Part shown: positions 33,704 to 46,175 of the stretch, one piece after another | Layout: the number at the start of each line of letters is the position of its first letter | How positions within the stretch are numbered: the first letter of the stretch is position 1 | Assembly (NCBI GenBank): GCA_044370415.1 | Contig: JBILVO010000006.1 | Coordinates: 1-63,733, forward strand | Direction of reading: 5' to 3' | From: CAMCQY01 sp044370415 | GTDB taxonomy: Bacteria; Planctomycetota; Planctomycetia; Pirellulales; UBA1268 | Length of the DNA stretch: 63,733 nt | Position numbers and translations under genes: made by a program | The notes under the pieces: generated by a model | Databases searched by the model: none | Seen by the model: only the letters and a program-made list of their open reading frames with translations | What the model was told of the DNA's origin: nothing

Positions 33704-34525
33704 TCAGGCAGCCGGCCGGTCTTCGCGGGCCTCGGCAACCCGCCGCAGGAGCGCGGCCTCCACGCTCTCGGCGAAGCGGCAGCCCAGGTCTGCCAACCAG
33801 GTCTCGTGCATCGACCGGTTCTTGTGGGTGTTGTTGGGGAGCAGCGTGACCTCCCGGCCCGCGTGCAGCCCCGCGATCGCGCAGTGGAGGCGGTCGGTGA
33901 TGATCCGGCGGTAGCGGGCCGCCAAAGCCATCGCCTCGACGGGCGAGCGGCAGATCGTGGCCGGGTCGCTCGCGTGCACGAGCCGCCGGCCCGTCCGCTG
34001 CCCGTCCCGCCGCATGAGGATGCCGAGCTCGCGGGACGGCGGCCCCTGTGGCTGCCAGGCGAGGCCGAGCGCCAGATCGGGCGCGAGCAGCGCGTCGGGC
34101 CGCAGCCCAAGGCTCGCCCGCTCCCGGACGAACACGCGGGCGAAGGGCCTGTCCTCCCGGTCGGTGAACGACTGCGGCAGGATCACCACCGGGGGCCCCA
34201 GCCGCAGCGCCCGGCCCCGCGCCGCGTGGTCGACCAGGGTCCGGTCGCCCATCCCGCAGCCCCCGCCGAACACGATCACGTCGACGTTCGCGGGCCGATC
34301 CAGGTCGAGTGGCACCCAGCGGACGCCGTGCAGGCGGAAGAGCTGCGCCATCGCCAACTCGATCAGCGATCCGCCGACGTGCCCCGCGGGACGGACGTAA
34401 CCGACCTTCCGGCCGAGCAGCGGCTCCAGCACCGCCGCGAATCGTTCCGGCCCGAGCAGCGCCTGGCGGGCGCTTGCCTGGCGGGCGCTTCGATGGTGGT
34501 CGGCGCGTGTGCTGAGAAGCCCCAT
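33704..34525 (-). CDS. polysaccharide pyruvyl transferase-like protein
   Basis: The 273-residue protein resembles the pyruvyl transferase family (ExoV/WcaK-like), which adds pyruvate ketals from PEP to sugars. It shows HVGGSLIELAMAQLFR near the start, VIVFGGGCGMGD, VVILPQSF and the late TDRLHCAIAGLHAGREVTLLPN block. It stands alone on the minus strand, not in the polysaccharide locus at 44-58 kb, though it might act on the same glycan. A 15-bp tandem duplication near its start repeats SARQA. Confidence 0.8.
   Translation of the reverse strand: MGLLSTRADHHRSARQASARQALLGPERFAAVLEPLLGRKVGYVRPAGHVGGSLIELAMAQLFRLHGVRWVPLDLDRPANVDVIVFGGGCGMGDRTLVDHAARGRALRLGPPVVILPQSFTDREDRPFARVFVRERASLGLRPDALLAPDLALGLAWQPQGPPSRELGILMRRDGQRTGRRLVHASDPATICRSPVEAMALAARYRRIITDRLHCAIAGLHAGREVTLLPNNTHKNRSMHETWLADLGCRFAESVEAALLRRVAEAREDRPAA
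34461..34490. repeat. 15-bp perfect tandem duplication
   Basis: GCCTGGCGGGCGCTT is present twice in a row within the first codons of the pyruvyl transferase-like gene, in frame, doubling SARQA. Confidence 0.92.
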
Positions 34526-34677
34526 GGCGGGTTCATCGTCGCACGGACAGGTTTCGGTGACGCGGCCGTCTCAGGGTCGGATTCGGCAGACCTGCGGGGA
34601 GGTGCGCGTCGGGCAAGCTGGGTAATGCCCGGGACCGATCGCGCCGGGCCGGACGGGGCGATCGGCGGCCGCCGTCG

Positions 34678-35775
34678 TCACTGCGGCGCCTCCTCGAACG
34701 GCCCGGCGAGCACGGCCTCGGGCCGCGTGCGAAGCCCCGTCGCGTCGACGAGGAACCGCGTCTGCTCCAGCAGATCCTCCGGCATCCGCCAGCGACCGCG
34801 GTCCACGCCCGGCGCCGCGAGGTTGACGACGAAGTACGGGGCGATGACGCCCGCGGTCTCGCGGATCGGCACGGTGCGCGGGTCGGTGCCCTCGAGGAGA
34901 TCCGCCGCCAGTCGTCCCGCCGCCAGGCCGATCTCGCGGAAGTTGTAGCCCACGTCGAAAAGCGTGCCCCGCTCGGGCGGGCCGGGATTCACGCTGAAGA
35001 CGGGCACGCCCGCCTTGGCGGCCGTGGCGATCACCGAGTCGATCGCGCTGATCACCGTCGTGTCGCCGGGCACGAAGATCGCCTCGGCCCCGCGCGATAT
35101 CGTCGACTGCACCGCCTCGATCACCCCCGAGGAGTTCTCCACGGGCGCCTCGAGGAGCTCGATGCCGAGCGCCTTGCAACTGGCGCGGGCCAGTTCCATG
35201 AACCGGCGGGAATTGCTCTCGGCGGGATTGTGGGCCGCGCCGACGCGGGCCAGCCGCGGGTTGACCCGCCGCGCGATCCGAAACGTCGCGTGCACCGGGG
35301 CGAGGCTGCCGTAGCCGACCAGGTGCGGCGGGTGCACGAGAGGATCGGCGCGGTCGAGGCCGACGCCGGCCGAGAACGGATCGGCGACCGCGGCGAACAC
35401 GTGCTTCAGCCGGCCGCGGGCGTTGGCCGTGGCGACGGCCTGCAGTGAGGGCGTGCTCGAGGTGAGCACCATGTCGAAGGGGCCGCCGACGATCTCCCGG
35501 GCGATCGCGTTGGCCTGGGCGAGATCCCCTTCCGCGTTGTAGCGGCGGATCGTCACGGTCTTGCCGTCGGTCCAGCCGCGTTCCGCGAGGCCCGCGATCA
35601 TCCCCTTCACCGCATCCTCGAGCACCATGGAGCTGGTCTGTTGGAGCACGGCCACCGCAGGCAGGTCGCGGCTGGCCGACTGCCGATCAGTCAGGAGCAG
35701 GAGCGCCGACGCCCCGGCCAGCAGGGCGATCGTCGGCACCGCGCGGCGCAGGCCGGCGAGCAGGGTCTGGGTCAT
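34678..35775 (-). CDS. ABC transporter substrate-binding protein, TrpX type
   Basis: The 365-residue protein has an N-terminal hydrophobic segment (AVPTIALLAGASALLLL) that acts as signal or anchor. The TrpX/DUF534 binding fold follows: VLQQTSSMVLEDAVKGMIAGL, LTSSTPSLQAV, HVFAAVADPFSAG and ERGTLFDVGYNFREIGLAAG. TrpX proteins bind tryptophan or related aromatic compounds. The ligand here is not proven. It follows the ATPase gene by 76 bases and completes a three-gene importer. Confidence 0.85.
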   Translation of the reverse strand: MTQTLLAGLRRAVPTIALLAGASALLLLTDRQSASRDLPAVAVLQQTSSMVLEDAVKGMIAGLAERGWTDGKTVTIRRYNAEGDLAQANAIAREIVGGPFDMVLTSSTPSLQAVATANARGRLKHVFAAVADPFSAGVGLDRADPLVHPPHLVGYGSLAPVHATFRIARRVNPRLARVGAAHNPAESNSRRFMELARASCKALGIELLEAPVENSSGVIEAVQSTISRGAEAIFVPGDTTVISAIDSVIATAAKAGVPVFSVNPGPPERGTLFDVGYNFREIGLAAGRLAADLLEGTDPRTVPIRETAGVIAPYFVVNLAAPGVDRGRWRMPEDLLEQTRFLVDATGLRTRPEAVLAGPFEEAPQ

Positions 35776-35851
35776 CGCGGGTGCCTCCCCGGGGCGTCAT
35801 GACGGACGGACTCGGCGAACGTGGCGGGCATCGCGAGGGTGTGCACTGGAG

Positions 35852-36664
35852 TCATGCGTACCGTTCCGCCAGGGTGCGGGCGGCGTCGTCGTCGAGCTGG
35901 TCGGCGGACCGCAGACGATCGAAGCGATCGGCGAGGTCGTCGGCCGAGAGCCGCCGCTTCGCGGCCCCCTGGGCATCGAGCACGATGCGTCCGCGGTGCA
36001 CGAGGAGCAGACGATCGCCGAGCGAGGCGGCCTGCGCGAGCGAGTGCGTCACCATCAGGGCGGTGAGATTCTGGGAGCGGATGACCCGCGCCGTCGCCTG
36101 CACCACGCGATCGGCGGCGGCGGGATCGAGGGCCGCGGTGTGCTCGTCGAGCAGCAACAGTTCCGGCCGCCGCCAGGTGGCCATCACGAGCGTCACGATC
36201 TGCCGCTGCCCGCCGGAGAGCGATCCGATCGGCTGGTCCAGCCGTCCTTCCAGCCCCGGCACGATCGCGCCCAGCCGCGCCGCCGCCTCGTCGCGCAGGC
36301 TCCGGCTCGTCGCCCAGGAGAGACCGGCTCGCGTGCCGCGGCAGGCGGCCACGGCGATGTTCTCCAGCACGGTGAGACTGGCGGCCGTGCCGGCACGCGG
36401 ATCCTGGAAAACGCGGCCCACGAGCCGGGCCCGCTGATCCTCACGCCACCGCGTGATGTCGTGGCCGGCCAGCCTGATGCTGCCGCCGTCGACACGGACC
36501 GTGCCGGCGATCGCCCCCAGAAGCGTGCTCTTGCCCGAGCCGTTCGTGCCGATCACGACCACGAACGAGCCCGCCGACAGCGTGGCCGACACACCGTCGA
36601 CCGCGCGGACGAGCGGCCCGCCTGGGGCGGAGAACGTGACGGTGACGTCGGCCAGTTCGAGCAT
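35852..36664 (-). CDS. ABC transporter ATP-binding protein, TrpZ type
   Basis: The 270-residue ATPase shows Walker A GTNGSGKST, Q-loop VFQDPRAGTAASLTVLEN, signature LSGGQRQ, Walker B LLLLDEHTAALDP and switch VTHSLAQA. The DEHTAALDP form of Walker B and the long extension after it are typical of this group. It sits between its binding protein and permease genes, eight bases after the permease stop. It should energise import of the TrpX ligand. Confidence 0.88.
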   Translation of the reverse strand: MLELADVTVTFSAPGGPLVRAVDGVSATLSAGSFVVVIGTNGSGKSTLLGAIAGTVRVDGGSIRLAGHDITRWREDQRARLVGRVFQDPRAGTAASLTVLENIAVAACRGTRAGLSWATSRSLRDEAAARLGAIVPGLEGRLDQPIGSLSGGQRQIVTLVMATWRRPELLLLDEHTAALDPAAADRVVQATARVIRSQNLTALMVTHSLAQAASLGDRLLLVHRGRIVLDAQGAAKRRLSADDLADRFDRLRSADQLDDDAARTLAERYA

Positions 36665-36671
36665 CGTCGCC

Positions 36672-37586
36672 TTACCTCGCCGCGGAAGCCTGCTGCCGCC
36701 GCACGACCAGCCGCGGCGCCACGAGCGCCGCCAGCACCACCACGGCCGTCGTGAACTTGAGCCAGTCGGGGTCGAGCCCGGCGCGGAGGGCCGCCGCCAC
36801 GAGCAGGCGGAAGGTCACGCTGCCGGCCAGCGCCGCCACGAGCGCCCCACCCAGCCGCACCGTCCCCACGAGGGCGTTGCCGAGGAACACGCTCGCCATC
36901 CCCCAGACCACCATGCCGATCCCCATCTGCACGTCGGCGAATCCCTGATACTGCGCGACGACCGCCCCGGAGAGGGCCGTGAGGGAGTTGGCGATGGCCA
37001 GGCCGGCGATCGTGAGCGCGCCGGTGTTGCGGCCGAGCGCCCGGGCCATCGTCGGCGTGTCGCCCCCGGCCCGCATCGCCGTGCCCAGCCGGGTGCTGAA
37101 GAACGCGTAGAGCAGCACCACGAGCGTCACGGCCGCGACGAGCACGAAGGCCAGCCGGGCGGCCTCGCCCGCCTCGGCGTCGGCGAAGCCGGCCAGCCGC
37201 ACAAGCGGCAGGAGCTTCTCCTCGGCCCGGTCGAGCAGCGTCGTCACGCCCGAGAGCGGCACGTTGCTCCTGCCGAGCAGGACGAGGTTCACACTCGCCA
37301 GCGCCGTCGTCATCAGGATGCCGGCGAGGAGCGGCTCGATGCCGAGCAGCGCATGGAGCATGCCGGTGCAGCAGCCCGCCGCTGCGCCGGCCGCCATGCC
37401 GGCGAGCGTGGCCAGCGCCGGATCGACGCCCGCCACGAGCAGCGCGGTCGCGACGACCGCGCCCAGCGTGAATGAGCCGTCGGTCGTGATGTCGGGAAAC
37501 GAAAACAGCCGGTAGCTGACGAACACGCCGATGGCGACGAGCCCGAGCGCCACGCCGAACGTCCAGGTCGAGAGAAGCGTGATCAT
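36672..37586 (-). CDS. ABC transporter permease, TrpY type
   Basis: The 304-residue permease has at least eight hydrophobic segments and the branched-chain-type core: SYRLFSFPDITTDGSFTLGA, then MLHALLGIEPLLAGILMTTAL and GLAIANSLTALSGAVVAQYQGFADV. These match the TrpY/LivM-like family. Its ATG overlaps the stop of the upstream STAS-domain gene as ATGA, so synthesis of the two is coupled. The combination with TrpZ and TrpX downstream makes one importer unit. Confidence 0.87.
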   Translation of the reverse strand: MITLLSTWTFGVALGLVAIGVFVSYRLFSFPDITTDGSFTLGAVVATALLVAGVDPALATLAGMAAGAAAGCCTGMLHALLGIEPLLAGILMTTALASVNLVLLGRSNVPLSGVTTLLDRAEEKLLPLVRLAGFADAEAGEAARLAFVLVAAVTLVVLLYAFFSTRLGTAMRAGGDTPTMARALGRNTGALTIAGLAIANSLTALSGAVVAQYQGFADVQMGIGMVVWGMASVFLGNALVGTVRLGGALVAALAGSVTFRLLVAAALRAGLDPDWLKFTTAVVVLAALVAPRLVVRRQQASAAR

Positions 37587-38869
37587 GCCCCGCCTCCCCC
37601 GTCGATCGCGAGCGGCGCGAACCAGCAGCTGCCGCGAACGAACTCCGACTGGCCGCTGCCGAGCACCGGCTGCGGGTCGCCGAGCAGGTGCATGACGGCC
37701 ACCGGCTCCGACGCGGCGAGATCGTCGACAGCCGCCATCAGGTCCCCTGCCCCGCGCTTCAGCGGCCGCAGCGGAAAGACCACGGCATGGGCATGGCCGT
37801 GCGCGCCGTTGTCGCCGAGCGGCCGCACGAAGTCTCCCAACGGTCCGGTCGGCACGCCCCGCGTGGCCACGCCGACGACCAGGGCCGTATGCCGCGCGTG
37901 CACCGGCTCGCGGGAAAAGCTCAGCCACCTCGTGGCGACGGCCGCCGTGCCCGCGCCGGAGTGATCCTCGGGCGTCGCCTCGGCGAGCGGACGGATCAAT
38001 TCGGCACCGACGAGACCGTGCACCTCCCCCACCAGCACGAAGGCCACGCACTCCGCGTCGGCCAGTTCGAGAAGCCGTGCGGACAGTTCGTCGAACCGGA
38101 CGGCAGGTTCGTCGTCCGCCGGCTCGAACGCGGCGCGGCCCCGTGGCACTCCCTCCCAGACCAGCCCCGACGCCAGCCGCACCACCGGCACGAGGTTCTC
38201 CGCGCCAAGGAGATAGTCGATCGCGGCGAACGGCTGCGGCGGCCGGTGGAAGACGGCGCCGCACGCCGCCACCATCTCTCCGGCGATCGTGGCCCAGGCG
38301 ACGTCGTCGGCGATCGCCGCGATTCCCAGGCCGCACGCATGGCGGGGCACCCGCACCGGCACGGCTGCGGCCGGCACGCCACCGCTCGACCCCGAGGGCA
38401 CGGCCAGCACGCCTCGCAGCAGGCCGCTGCCGGGCGGGACGATGCCGCTGAACAGGATGCGGCCCAATCGCGTGTCGTCCGCCGGCGCGTTGGCGGCCGC
38501 AGCCGCTCCTGGGGGCTGTGCGACTGCAGCCGGTCGGCCGGCCGCCTGTTCCATGAGGATCGGAGCCAGCTTCGTGAGCTCGAGCACCCGCGTCACCGGC
38601 TCGCTGGCCGCGGCGATCAGACAGCTGCCGCCGGCCGACTTCGCCGCCCGGTGCACGTTGAAGAGATTGCGGATGCCGGCGGAGCTGAGGAAGCTCACGT
38701 CGACGAAATCGAGCCGGATCACGTGCGTGCCGCGGTGCAGTTCCTCGGCGACGGCATGCTCAAGTTCCGCGCCCGACTCGGCATCGAGCCGGCCGCTGAC
38801 GACGAGATCGACCGGCTGGTCGCCGGCGTCGACGTCGCCCTTCGCTCGCCGCTCGATGGTGAGGTGCAT
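37583..38869 (-). CDS. STAS-domain protein coupled to an ABC importer
   Basis: The 428-residue protein begins with a STAS domain (about residues 1-110): DLVVSGRLDAESGAELEHAV and RLDFVDVSFLSSAGIRNLFN, with the SSAG serine that anti-sigma kinases phosphorylate in related proteins. The larger C-terminal part (VGEVHGLVGAELIRP, RWLSFSREPVHARHTALVVG) matches no domain I can name. No membrane helix is seen. It is the first gene of the TrpXYZ-like operon, overlapping the permease start by ATGA. It may regulate the transporter or report its activity. Confidence 0.72.
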   Translation of the reverse strand: MHLTIERRAKGDVDAGDQPVDLVVSGRLDAESGAELEHAVAEELHRGTHVIRLDFVDVSFLSSAGIRNLFNVHRAAKSAGGSCLIAAASEPVTRVLELTKLAPILMEQAAGRPAAVAQPPGAAAAANAPADDTRLGRILFSGIVPPGSGLLRGVLAVPSGSSGGVPAAAVPVRVPRHACGLGIAAIADDVAWATIAGEMVAACGAVFHRPPQPFAAIDYLLGAENLVPVVRLASGLVWEGVPRGRAAFEPADDEPAVRFDELSARLLELADAECVAFVLVGEVHGLVGAELIRPLAEATPEDHSGAGTAAVATRWLSFSREPVHARHTALVVGVATRGVPTGPLGDFVRPLGDNGAHGHAHAVVFPLRPLKRGAGDLMAAVDDLAASEPVAVMHLLGDPQPVLGSGQSEFVRGSCWFAPLAIDGGGGA

Positions 38870-38954
38870 GCCGTTCCTTCGCGCCAGTCCTTCGCCACGC
38901 CGCCGCAGGTCCTTGCGCAGGTCGTATAGTAGCGGGTCGCCCCGAGGAGGACCC

Positions 38955-39395
38955 ATGGAAACCGTCTGGATTCTGCTCGCCTCCGCCGCGGGGGCATGCA
39001 TCGCGCTGCAGGCGGCCGCCAACGGGTCGCTGCGGACCAATCTCGGCGACCCACGGTACGCCGCGTTCTTCTCGATCTCCGGCACGATCGTCACCGCCGT
39101 GGCCGTCATGCTTCTGCTCCGCCCGGCGCCGCCCGCCGCAGCCGCCATCCGGGCGGCGCCCTGGTGGAACTGGATCGGCGGCCCGCTCGGGGCCGCGATC
39201 GTGCTCGCCGGCGCGGTCCTCGCGCCGAAGCTCGGGGCAGCGGCCTTCATCGCGGCCGTCGTCGCCGGTCAGCTCTGTTGCTCGCTCCTGCTGGACCACT
39301 TCGGCCTGATGAACCTGCCGCGGCAGGAGCTGACGGCCGTGCGGCTCCTCGGCGCGCTGCTGGTGTTCGCCGGCGTGCTCCTCGTGAAGCAATGA
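38955..39395 (+). CDS. DMT-superfamily (DUF606/YdcZ-like) membrane protein
   Basis: The 146-residue protein has four or five membrane segments starting with ILLASAAGACIALQAAANGSLR, then FSISGTIVTAVAVMLLL and AAVVAGQLCCSLLLDHFGL. The length and the AANG motif match the short YdcZ-type family of the drug/metabolite transporter superfamily. GAGGAGG precedes the ATG by five bases. The substrate is unknown. It is divergent from the STAS gene and is followed by the deaminase gene after 56 bases. Confidence 0.82.
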   Translation: METVWILLASAAGACIALQAAANGSLRTNLGDPRYAAFFSISGTIVTAVAVMLLLRPAPPAAAAIRAAPWWNWIGGPLGAAIVLAGAVLAPKLGAAAFIAAVVAGQLCCSLLLDHFGLMNLPRQELTAVRLLGALLVFAGVLLVKQ

Positions 39396-39451
39396 CCTTT
39401 CCGCACGCGGGCACCCGCGAACTCACTTTTTCCGGGCCGCGAAGCCGTTTC

Positions 39452-40483
39452 ATGACGCCACAGCCCACGGGTTTACAGGATCTGCTCGACCGGCTCGCCC
39501 GGGCGCCAAAGGCCGAACTACACGTGCACGTCGAGGGCACGCTCGAGCCGGAGCTGGCCTTCGCGATCGCCCGCCGCAACGGCCTGACGCTCCCCTACGA
39601 CTCCCCGGAGGCGATGCGGCGGGCGTTCGCCTTCACGAGCCTGCAGAGCTTTCTCGACATCTACTACGCCGCGGCCTCGGTGCTCATCACCGAGCAGGAT
39701 TTCTTCGACCTCGCCTGGGCCTATCTGGTTCGGGCGCGGGCCGACAACGTGGTCCACGCCGAGATCTTCTTCGACCCGCAGACACACACCGCGCGGGGCG
39801 TGCCGTTCGAAACGGTGATCGGCGGGCTCAGCCGTGCAGTCGCCCGGGCCCGCTCCGAACTCGGCATGACGGCGGGCCTGATCATGTGCTTCCTGCGGCA
39901 CCTGACGGAGGCGGAGGCGTTCGCCACGCTCGACTCCGCCATCCCCTTCCGCGACCAGCTGCTCGGCGTCGGCCTCGACTCCGGCGAACGTGGCAACCCG
40001 CCGCAGAAGTTTCGCGGCGTCTTCGACCGCTGCCGCGGGCTCGGCCTGCACACCGTCGCCCACGCCGGCGAGGAGGGGCCGCCGGCGTCGATCGTCGACG
40101 CGCTCGACCTGCTCAACGCGGAACGGATCGACCACGGCGTCCGCTGCCTGGAAGACGACGCCGTCGTGAGGCGGCTCGTCCGCGACCGGACGCCGCTCAC
40201 GGTCTGCCCGCTCTCCAACGTCCGGCTGCGGCTGTTCGACAGCCTCGCCGACCACTGCCTGCCGCGGCTCCTGGCCGCGGGCCTGCGGGCCTCGGTGCAC
40301 TCCGACGACCCGGCCTACTTCGGCGGCTACATCACCCGTAACCTCACGGAGAGCTTCTCCTCGCTGCCACTTTCGGCGGCCGACGCCCACACCCTGCTCA
40401 GGAACAGCTTCACGTCGAGCTTCCTCGACGCCGCCGTGCAGGCCCGGCACATCGACCGGCTCGCCGAGGTGTTCGCCACCTGA
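39452..40483 (+). CDS. adenosine/adenine deaminase
   Basis: This 343-residue zinc hydrolase deaminates adenosine or adenine. Metal and active-site motifs are KAELHVHVEGTLEPEL at the start, HTVAHAGEEGPP with the proton-shuttle glutamate, ERIDHGVRCLED and SVHSDDPAYFGGY. The HVEGTLEPEL form is common in the adenine deaminase subgroup, so that substrate is somewhat more likely. The ATG at 39452 lies 15 residues before that motif, as usual. It converges on the sulfatase gene. Confidence 0.87.
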   Translation: MTPQPTGLQDLLDRLARAPKAELHVHVEGTLEPELAFAIARRNGLTLPYDSPEAMRRAFAFTSLQSFLDIYYAAASVLITEQDFFDLAWAYLVRARADNVVHAEIFFDPQTHTARGVPFETVIGGLSRAVARARSELGMTAGLIMCFLRHLTEAEAFATLDSAIPFRDQLLGVGLDSGERGNPPQKFRGVFDRCRGLGLHTVAHAGEEGPPASIVDALDLLNAERIDHGVRCLEDDAVVRRLVRDRTPLTVCPLSNVRLRLFDSLADHCLPRLLAAGLRASVHSDDPAYFGGYITRNLTESFSSLPLSAADAHTLLRNSFTSSFLDAAVQARHIDRLAEVFAT

Positions 40484-40507
40484 CCGCCCGGCCGAGGGCC
40501 CCCGCGG

Positions 40508-42103
<1,596 letters not shown>

Positions 42104-42213
42104 GACAACTCTCCCTCGTGGTTGCTTCGATCGACAGGAATGAGCGGGGGCAGAAAACTACCACATGCCGCCCCGACGGCAAAACCGCGGGCCGTGCCGA
42201 CAGCTGCTCGCGG

Positions 42214-44016
<1,803 letters not shown>

Positions 44017-44198
44017 GGACGGACACGCAGGCGGAAGGGGAGGTCGCGGCGTCGGACTTCGCATCGTATCGCGGCCGGCGGCGACGCACACCGCGAACCG
44101 CCGCCGGCCGGTGCGGCGGGCTTGGTATGCTCGATCCGCCTTCCAGCCCCGCCACGGGCCGGACCCGCGGGCGCCCCTCACCACCGCTTCCACCGCCG

Positions 44199-44729
44199 AT
44201 GAACGTCCTGCCGACCACGATCCCCGGAGTCCTGATCCTGGAGCCACGTGTCTTCACGGACGACCGCGGCTCCTTCCACGAGAGCTTCAACCAGCGGGCG
44301 TTCGAGGACGCGGTCGGCGGGCCGGTCTCCTTCGTGCAGGACAACCACAGCCACAGCCGCCGCGGCGTGCTGCGGGGGCTTCATTTCCAGGAGGTGCAGC
44401 CGCAGGGAAAGCTCGTGCGCGTGGTGAACGGCGTCGTCTTCGACGTGGCGGCCGACATTCGCCCGGGTTCGCCCACCTTCGGTCGCTGGGTGGGCGTCGA
44501 ACTGTCGGCCGCCAACAGCCGCCAACTCTGGATTCCGGCGGGACTCGCCCACGGCTTCCTCGTGCTCTCCGAGACGGCCGACCTGCTCTACAAGACCACC
44601 GACTACTACGCCCCGCAGCACGAGCGCTGCGTGATCTGGAACGACCCGACACTGGCAGTGGCATGGCCGCTCGCGGGGCAGCCGATTCTCTCACCGCGTG
44701 ACGAGCGCGGCGAACGGCTGCAGGCGTGA
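44199..44729 (+). CDS. rfbC: dTDP-4-dehydrorhamnose 3,5-epimerase family protein
   Basis: The 176-residue cupin-fold enzyme would epimerise C3 and C5 of the dTDP-4-keto-6-deoxy sugar made by RfbB. Motifs include FTDDRGSFHESFN, the active-site RGVLRGLHFQ with its histidine, GKLVRVVNGVVFDVAADIR and WIPAGLAHGFLVLSE. The tyrosine in YKTTDYYAP is expected. The ATG at 44199 removes a Pro-rich upstream extension. rfbA and rfbD are not in the window, so the final sugar need not be rhamnose. It opens the polysaccharide locus. Confidence 0.9.
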   Translation: MNVLPTTIPGVLILEPRVFTDDRGSFHESFNQRAFEDAVGGPVSFVQDNHSHSRRGVLRGLHFQEVQPQGKLVRVVNGVVFDVAADIRPGSPTFGRWVGVELSAANSRQLWIPAGLAHGFLVLSETADLLYKTTDYYAPQHERCVIWNDPTLAVAWPLAGQPILSPRDERGERLQA

Positions 44730-44747
44730 GAGATCGCACCGGCACGT

Positions 44748-44767
44748 GGCGGCGCTCGTGCGCCGCC
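44748..44767 (+). other. perfect eight-pair hairpin after rfbC
   Basis: GGCGGCGC, loop TCGT and GCGCCGCC form a very stable stem 18 bases after the rfbC stop. No T run follows, so termination would be factor-assisted if it occurs. Confidence 0.5.
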
Positions 44768-44985
44768 CCGCCGGGTGCAGTGCCATCGTGCGCATCGCGG
44801 ACGACGGAGCCGAGGATCCCGAGCTTTACGCCGCCGCGGCGTACGCGAAGGAACTCGTGCCGTCCTCAGCGGCCCAGCTCTCAGAACGGTCACAATGCGG
44901 AAGAGTCGGTTGTAACGATTGGAACGGTGGCGCGGGCAGGCCCGCCGCCAGGCCGACAAACTGTCGAGCCGCGCCGGAACGTTGC

Positions 44986-45013
44986 TTGACAGGAGTTTTC
45001 GCGGCCATACTGT
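44986..45013 (+). promoter_or_regulatory. promoter of the rfbB operon
   Basis: A perfect TTGACA is followed after 16 bases by TACTGT. Transcription would start near 45020, 65 bases before the rfbB ATG. This suggests that rfbB and the genes after it can be expressed separately from rfbC. Confidence 0.6.
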
Positions 45014-45084
45014 TGAAAAAGTGCCGCGGCCACGCGTTCCGCCGTCCCGCGCCCCCCTCATCGCCGCTTCGCTGCTGAACCACC

Positions 45085-46140
45085 ATGATCCTCGTCACCG
45101 GCGGCGCCGGCTTCATCGGCAGCAATTTCGTCCTCGACTGGCTCGGCTACAGCGACGAGGCGCTCGTGAACCTCGACTGCCTCACCTACGCCGGCAATCT
45201 CCACAACCTCGACGCGATCGCCGGCGACCCCCGGCATCTCTTCGTGCGGGGCGACATCCGGGACGACGAGCTGGTGGGAACGCTGCTCCGGGAGCACGCG
45301 GTGCGTGCGATCGTCCACTTTGCGGCCGAAAGCCACGTCGACCGGTCGATCCGCGGCCCCGAGGACTTCATCCAGACCAACATCGTGGGCACGTTCCGGC
45401 TCCTGGAGGCGGCCCGACGGCACTGGATGGGGCTCGCGCCCGATGATCGGGCCGACTTCCGCTTCGTGCAGGTGTCGACCGACGAGGTCTACGGGTCGCT
45501 CGGCCCGTCCGATCCGCCGTTCACGGAGTCCAGCCCGCACCAGCCCAACAGCCCCTATGCGGCCAGCAAGGCGGCGGCGGACCATCTCGTCCGCAGCCAC
45601 CACCACACCTACGGCCTGCCGGTGCTGACGACCAACTGCTCGAACAACTACGGCCCCTTCCAGTTTCCCGAGAAGCTGATTCCGCTCTGCATCCACAACG
45701 CGCTGGCGGGCAAGCAGCTGCCGATCTACGGCGACGGCAGGCAGGTGCGGGACTGGCTCCACGTGCAGGATCACTGCGCCGCGATCCGCCGCGTGCTCGA
45801 GGCGGGCACGCCCGGCGAGACCTACGCCATCGGCGGCGGCTGCGAGATGGCCAACATCGACCTCGTCCGCACGCTCTGCGCGATCCTCGATGAGGAGCGG
45901 CCTCGCGACGACGGCCGCAGCTACGCGGAGCAGATCGCATTCGTGCAGGACCGGCCCGGGCACGACCGCCGCTATGCGATCGACGCCTCCAAGATCGCCG
46001 CGACGCTGGGCTGGGAGCCTGCCGAAACCTTCGAGACCGGCCTCCGCAAGACCGTCCGCTGGTACCTGGCGCACGGGGAGTGGGTGGCCGACGTCACCAG
46101 CGGCGGCTACCGGGAGTGGATCCAGCGGCAATACGCCTGA
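45085..46140 (+). CDS. rfbB: dTDP-glucose 4,6-dehydratase
   Basis: RfbB converts dTDP-glucose to dTDP-4-keto-6-deoxyglucose, the branch point for many deoxysugars. The 351-residue extended SDR protein has ILVTGGAGFIGSNFV, STDEVYGSLG with catalytic Asp/Glu, SPYAASKAAADH with the Tyr-x3-Lys pair, NNYGPFQFPEKLIPL and RDWLHVQDHC. All expected residues are present. It is the first gene behind its own promoter and is followed by two more NAD-dependent epimerase genes. Confidence 0.95.
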   Translation: MILVTGGAGFIGSNFVLDWLGYSDEALVNLDCLTYAGNLHNLDAIAGDPRHLFVRGDIRDDELVGTLLREHAVRAIVHFAAESHVDRSIRGPEDFIQTNIVGTFRLLEAARRHWMGLAPDDRADFRFVQVSTDEVYGSLGPSDPPFTESSPHQPNSPYAASKAAADHLVRSHHHTYGLPVLTTNCSNNYGPFQFPEKLIPLCIHNALAGKQLPIYGDGRQVRDWLHVQDHCAAIRRVLEAGTPGETYAIGGGCEMANIDLVRTLCAILDEERPRDDGRSYAEQIAFVQDRPGHDRRYAIDASKIAATLGWEPAETFETGLRKTVRWYLAHGEWVADVTSGGYREWIQRQYA

Positions 46141-46175
46141 GCGTTCGCCTTTCGACACGCATCGCAGGACTGTCG

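Larger units (their letters stand above)
44730..45084. other. 355-base intergenic stretch before rfbB
   Basis: No gene is recognised. It holds an eight-pair hairpin (44748-44767) soon after the rfbC stop and the promoter at 44986-45013. The stretch is less GC-rich near its end (TTGTAACGATTGG), which suits a regulatory region. Confidence 0.5.

Noticed and set aside
44698..45078. Open frames within the rfbC-rfbB gap
   Set aside because: They overlap the rfbC end and the promoter of rfbB and have no ribosome binding site or known motif.
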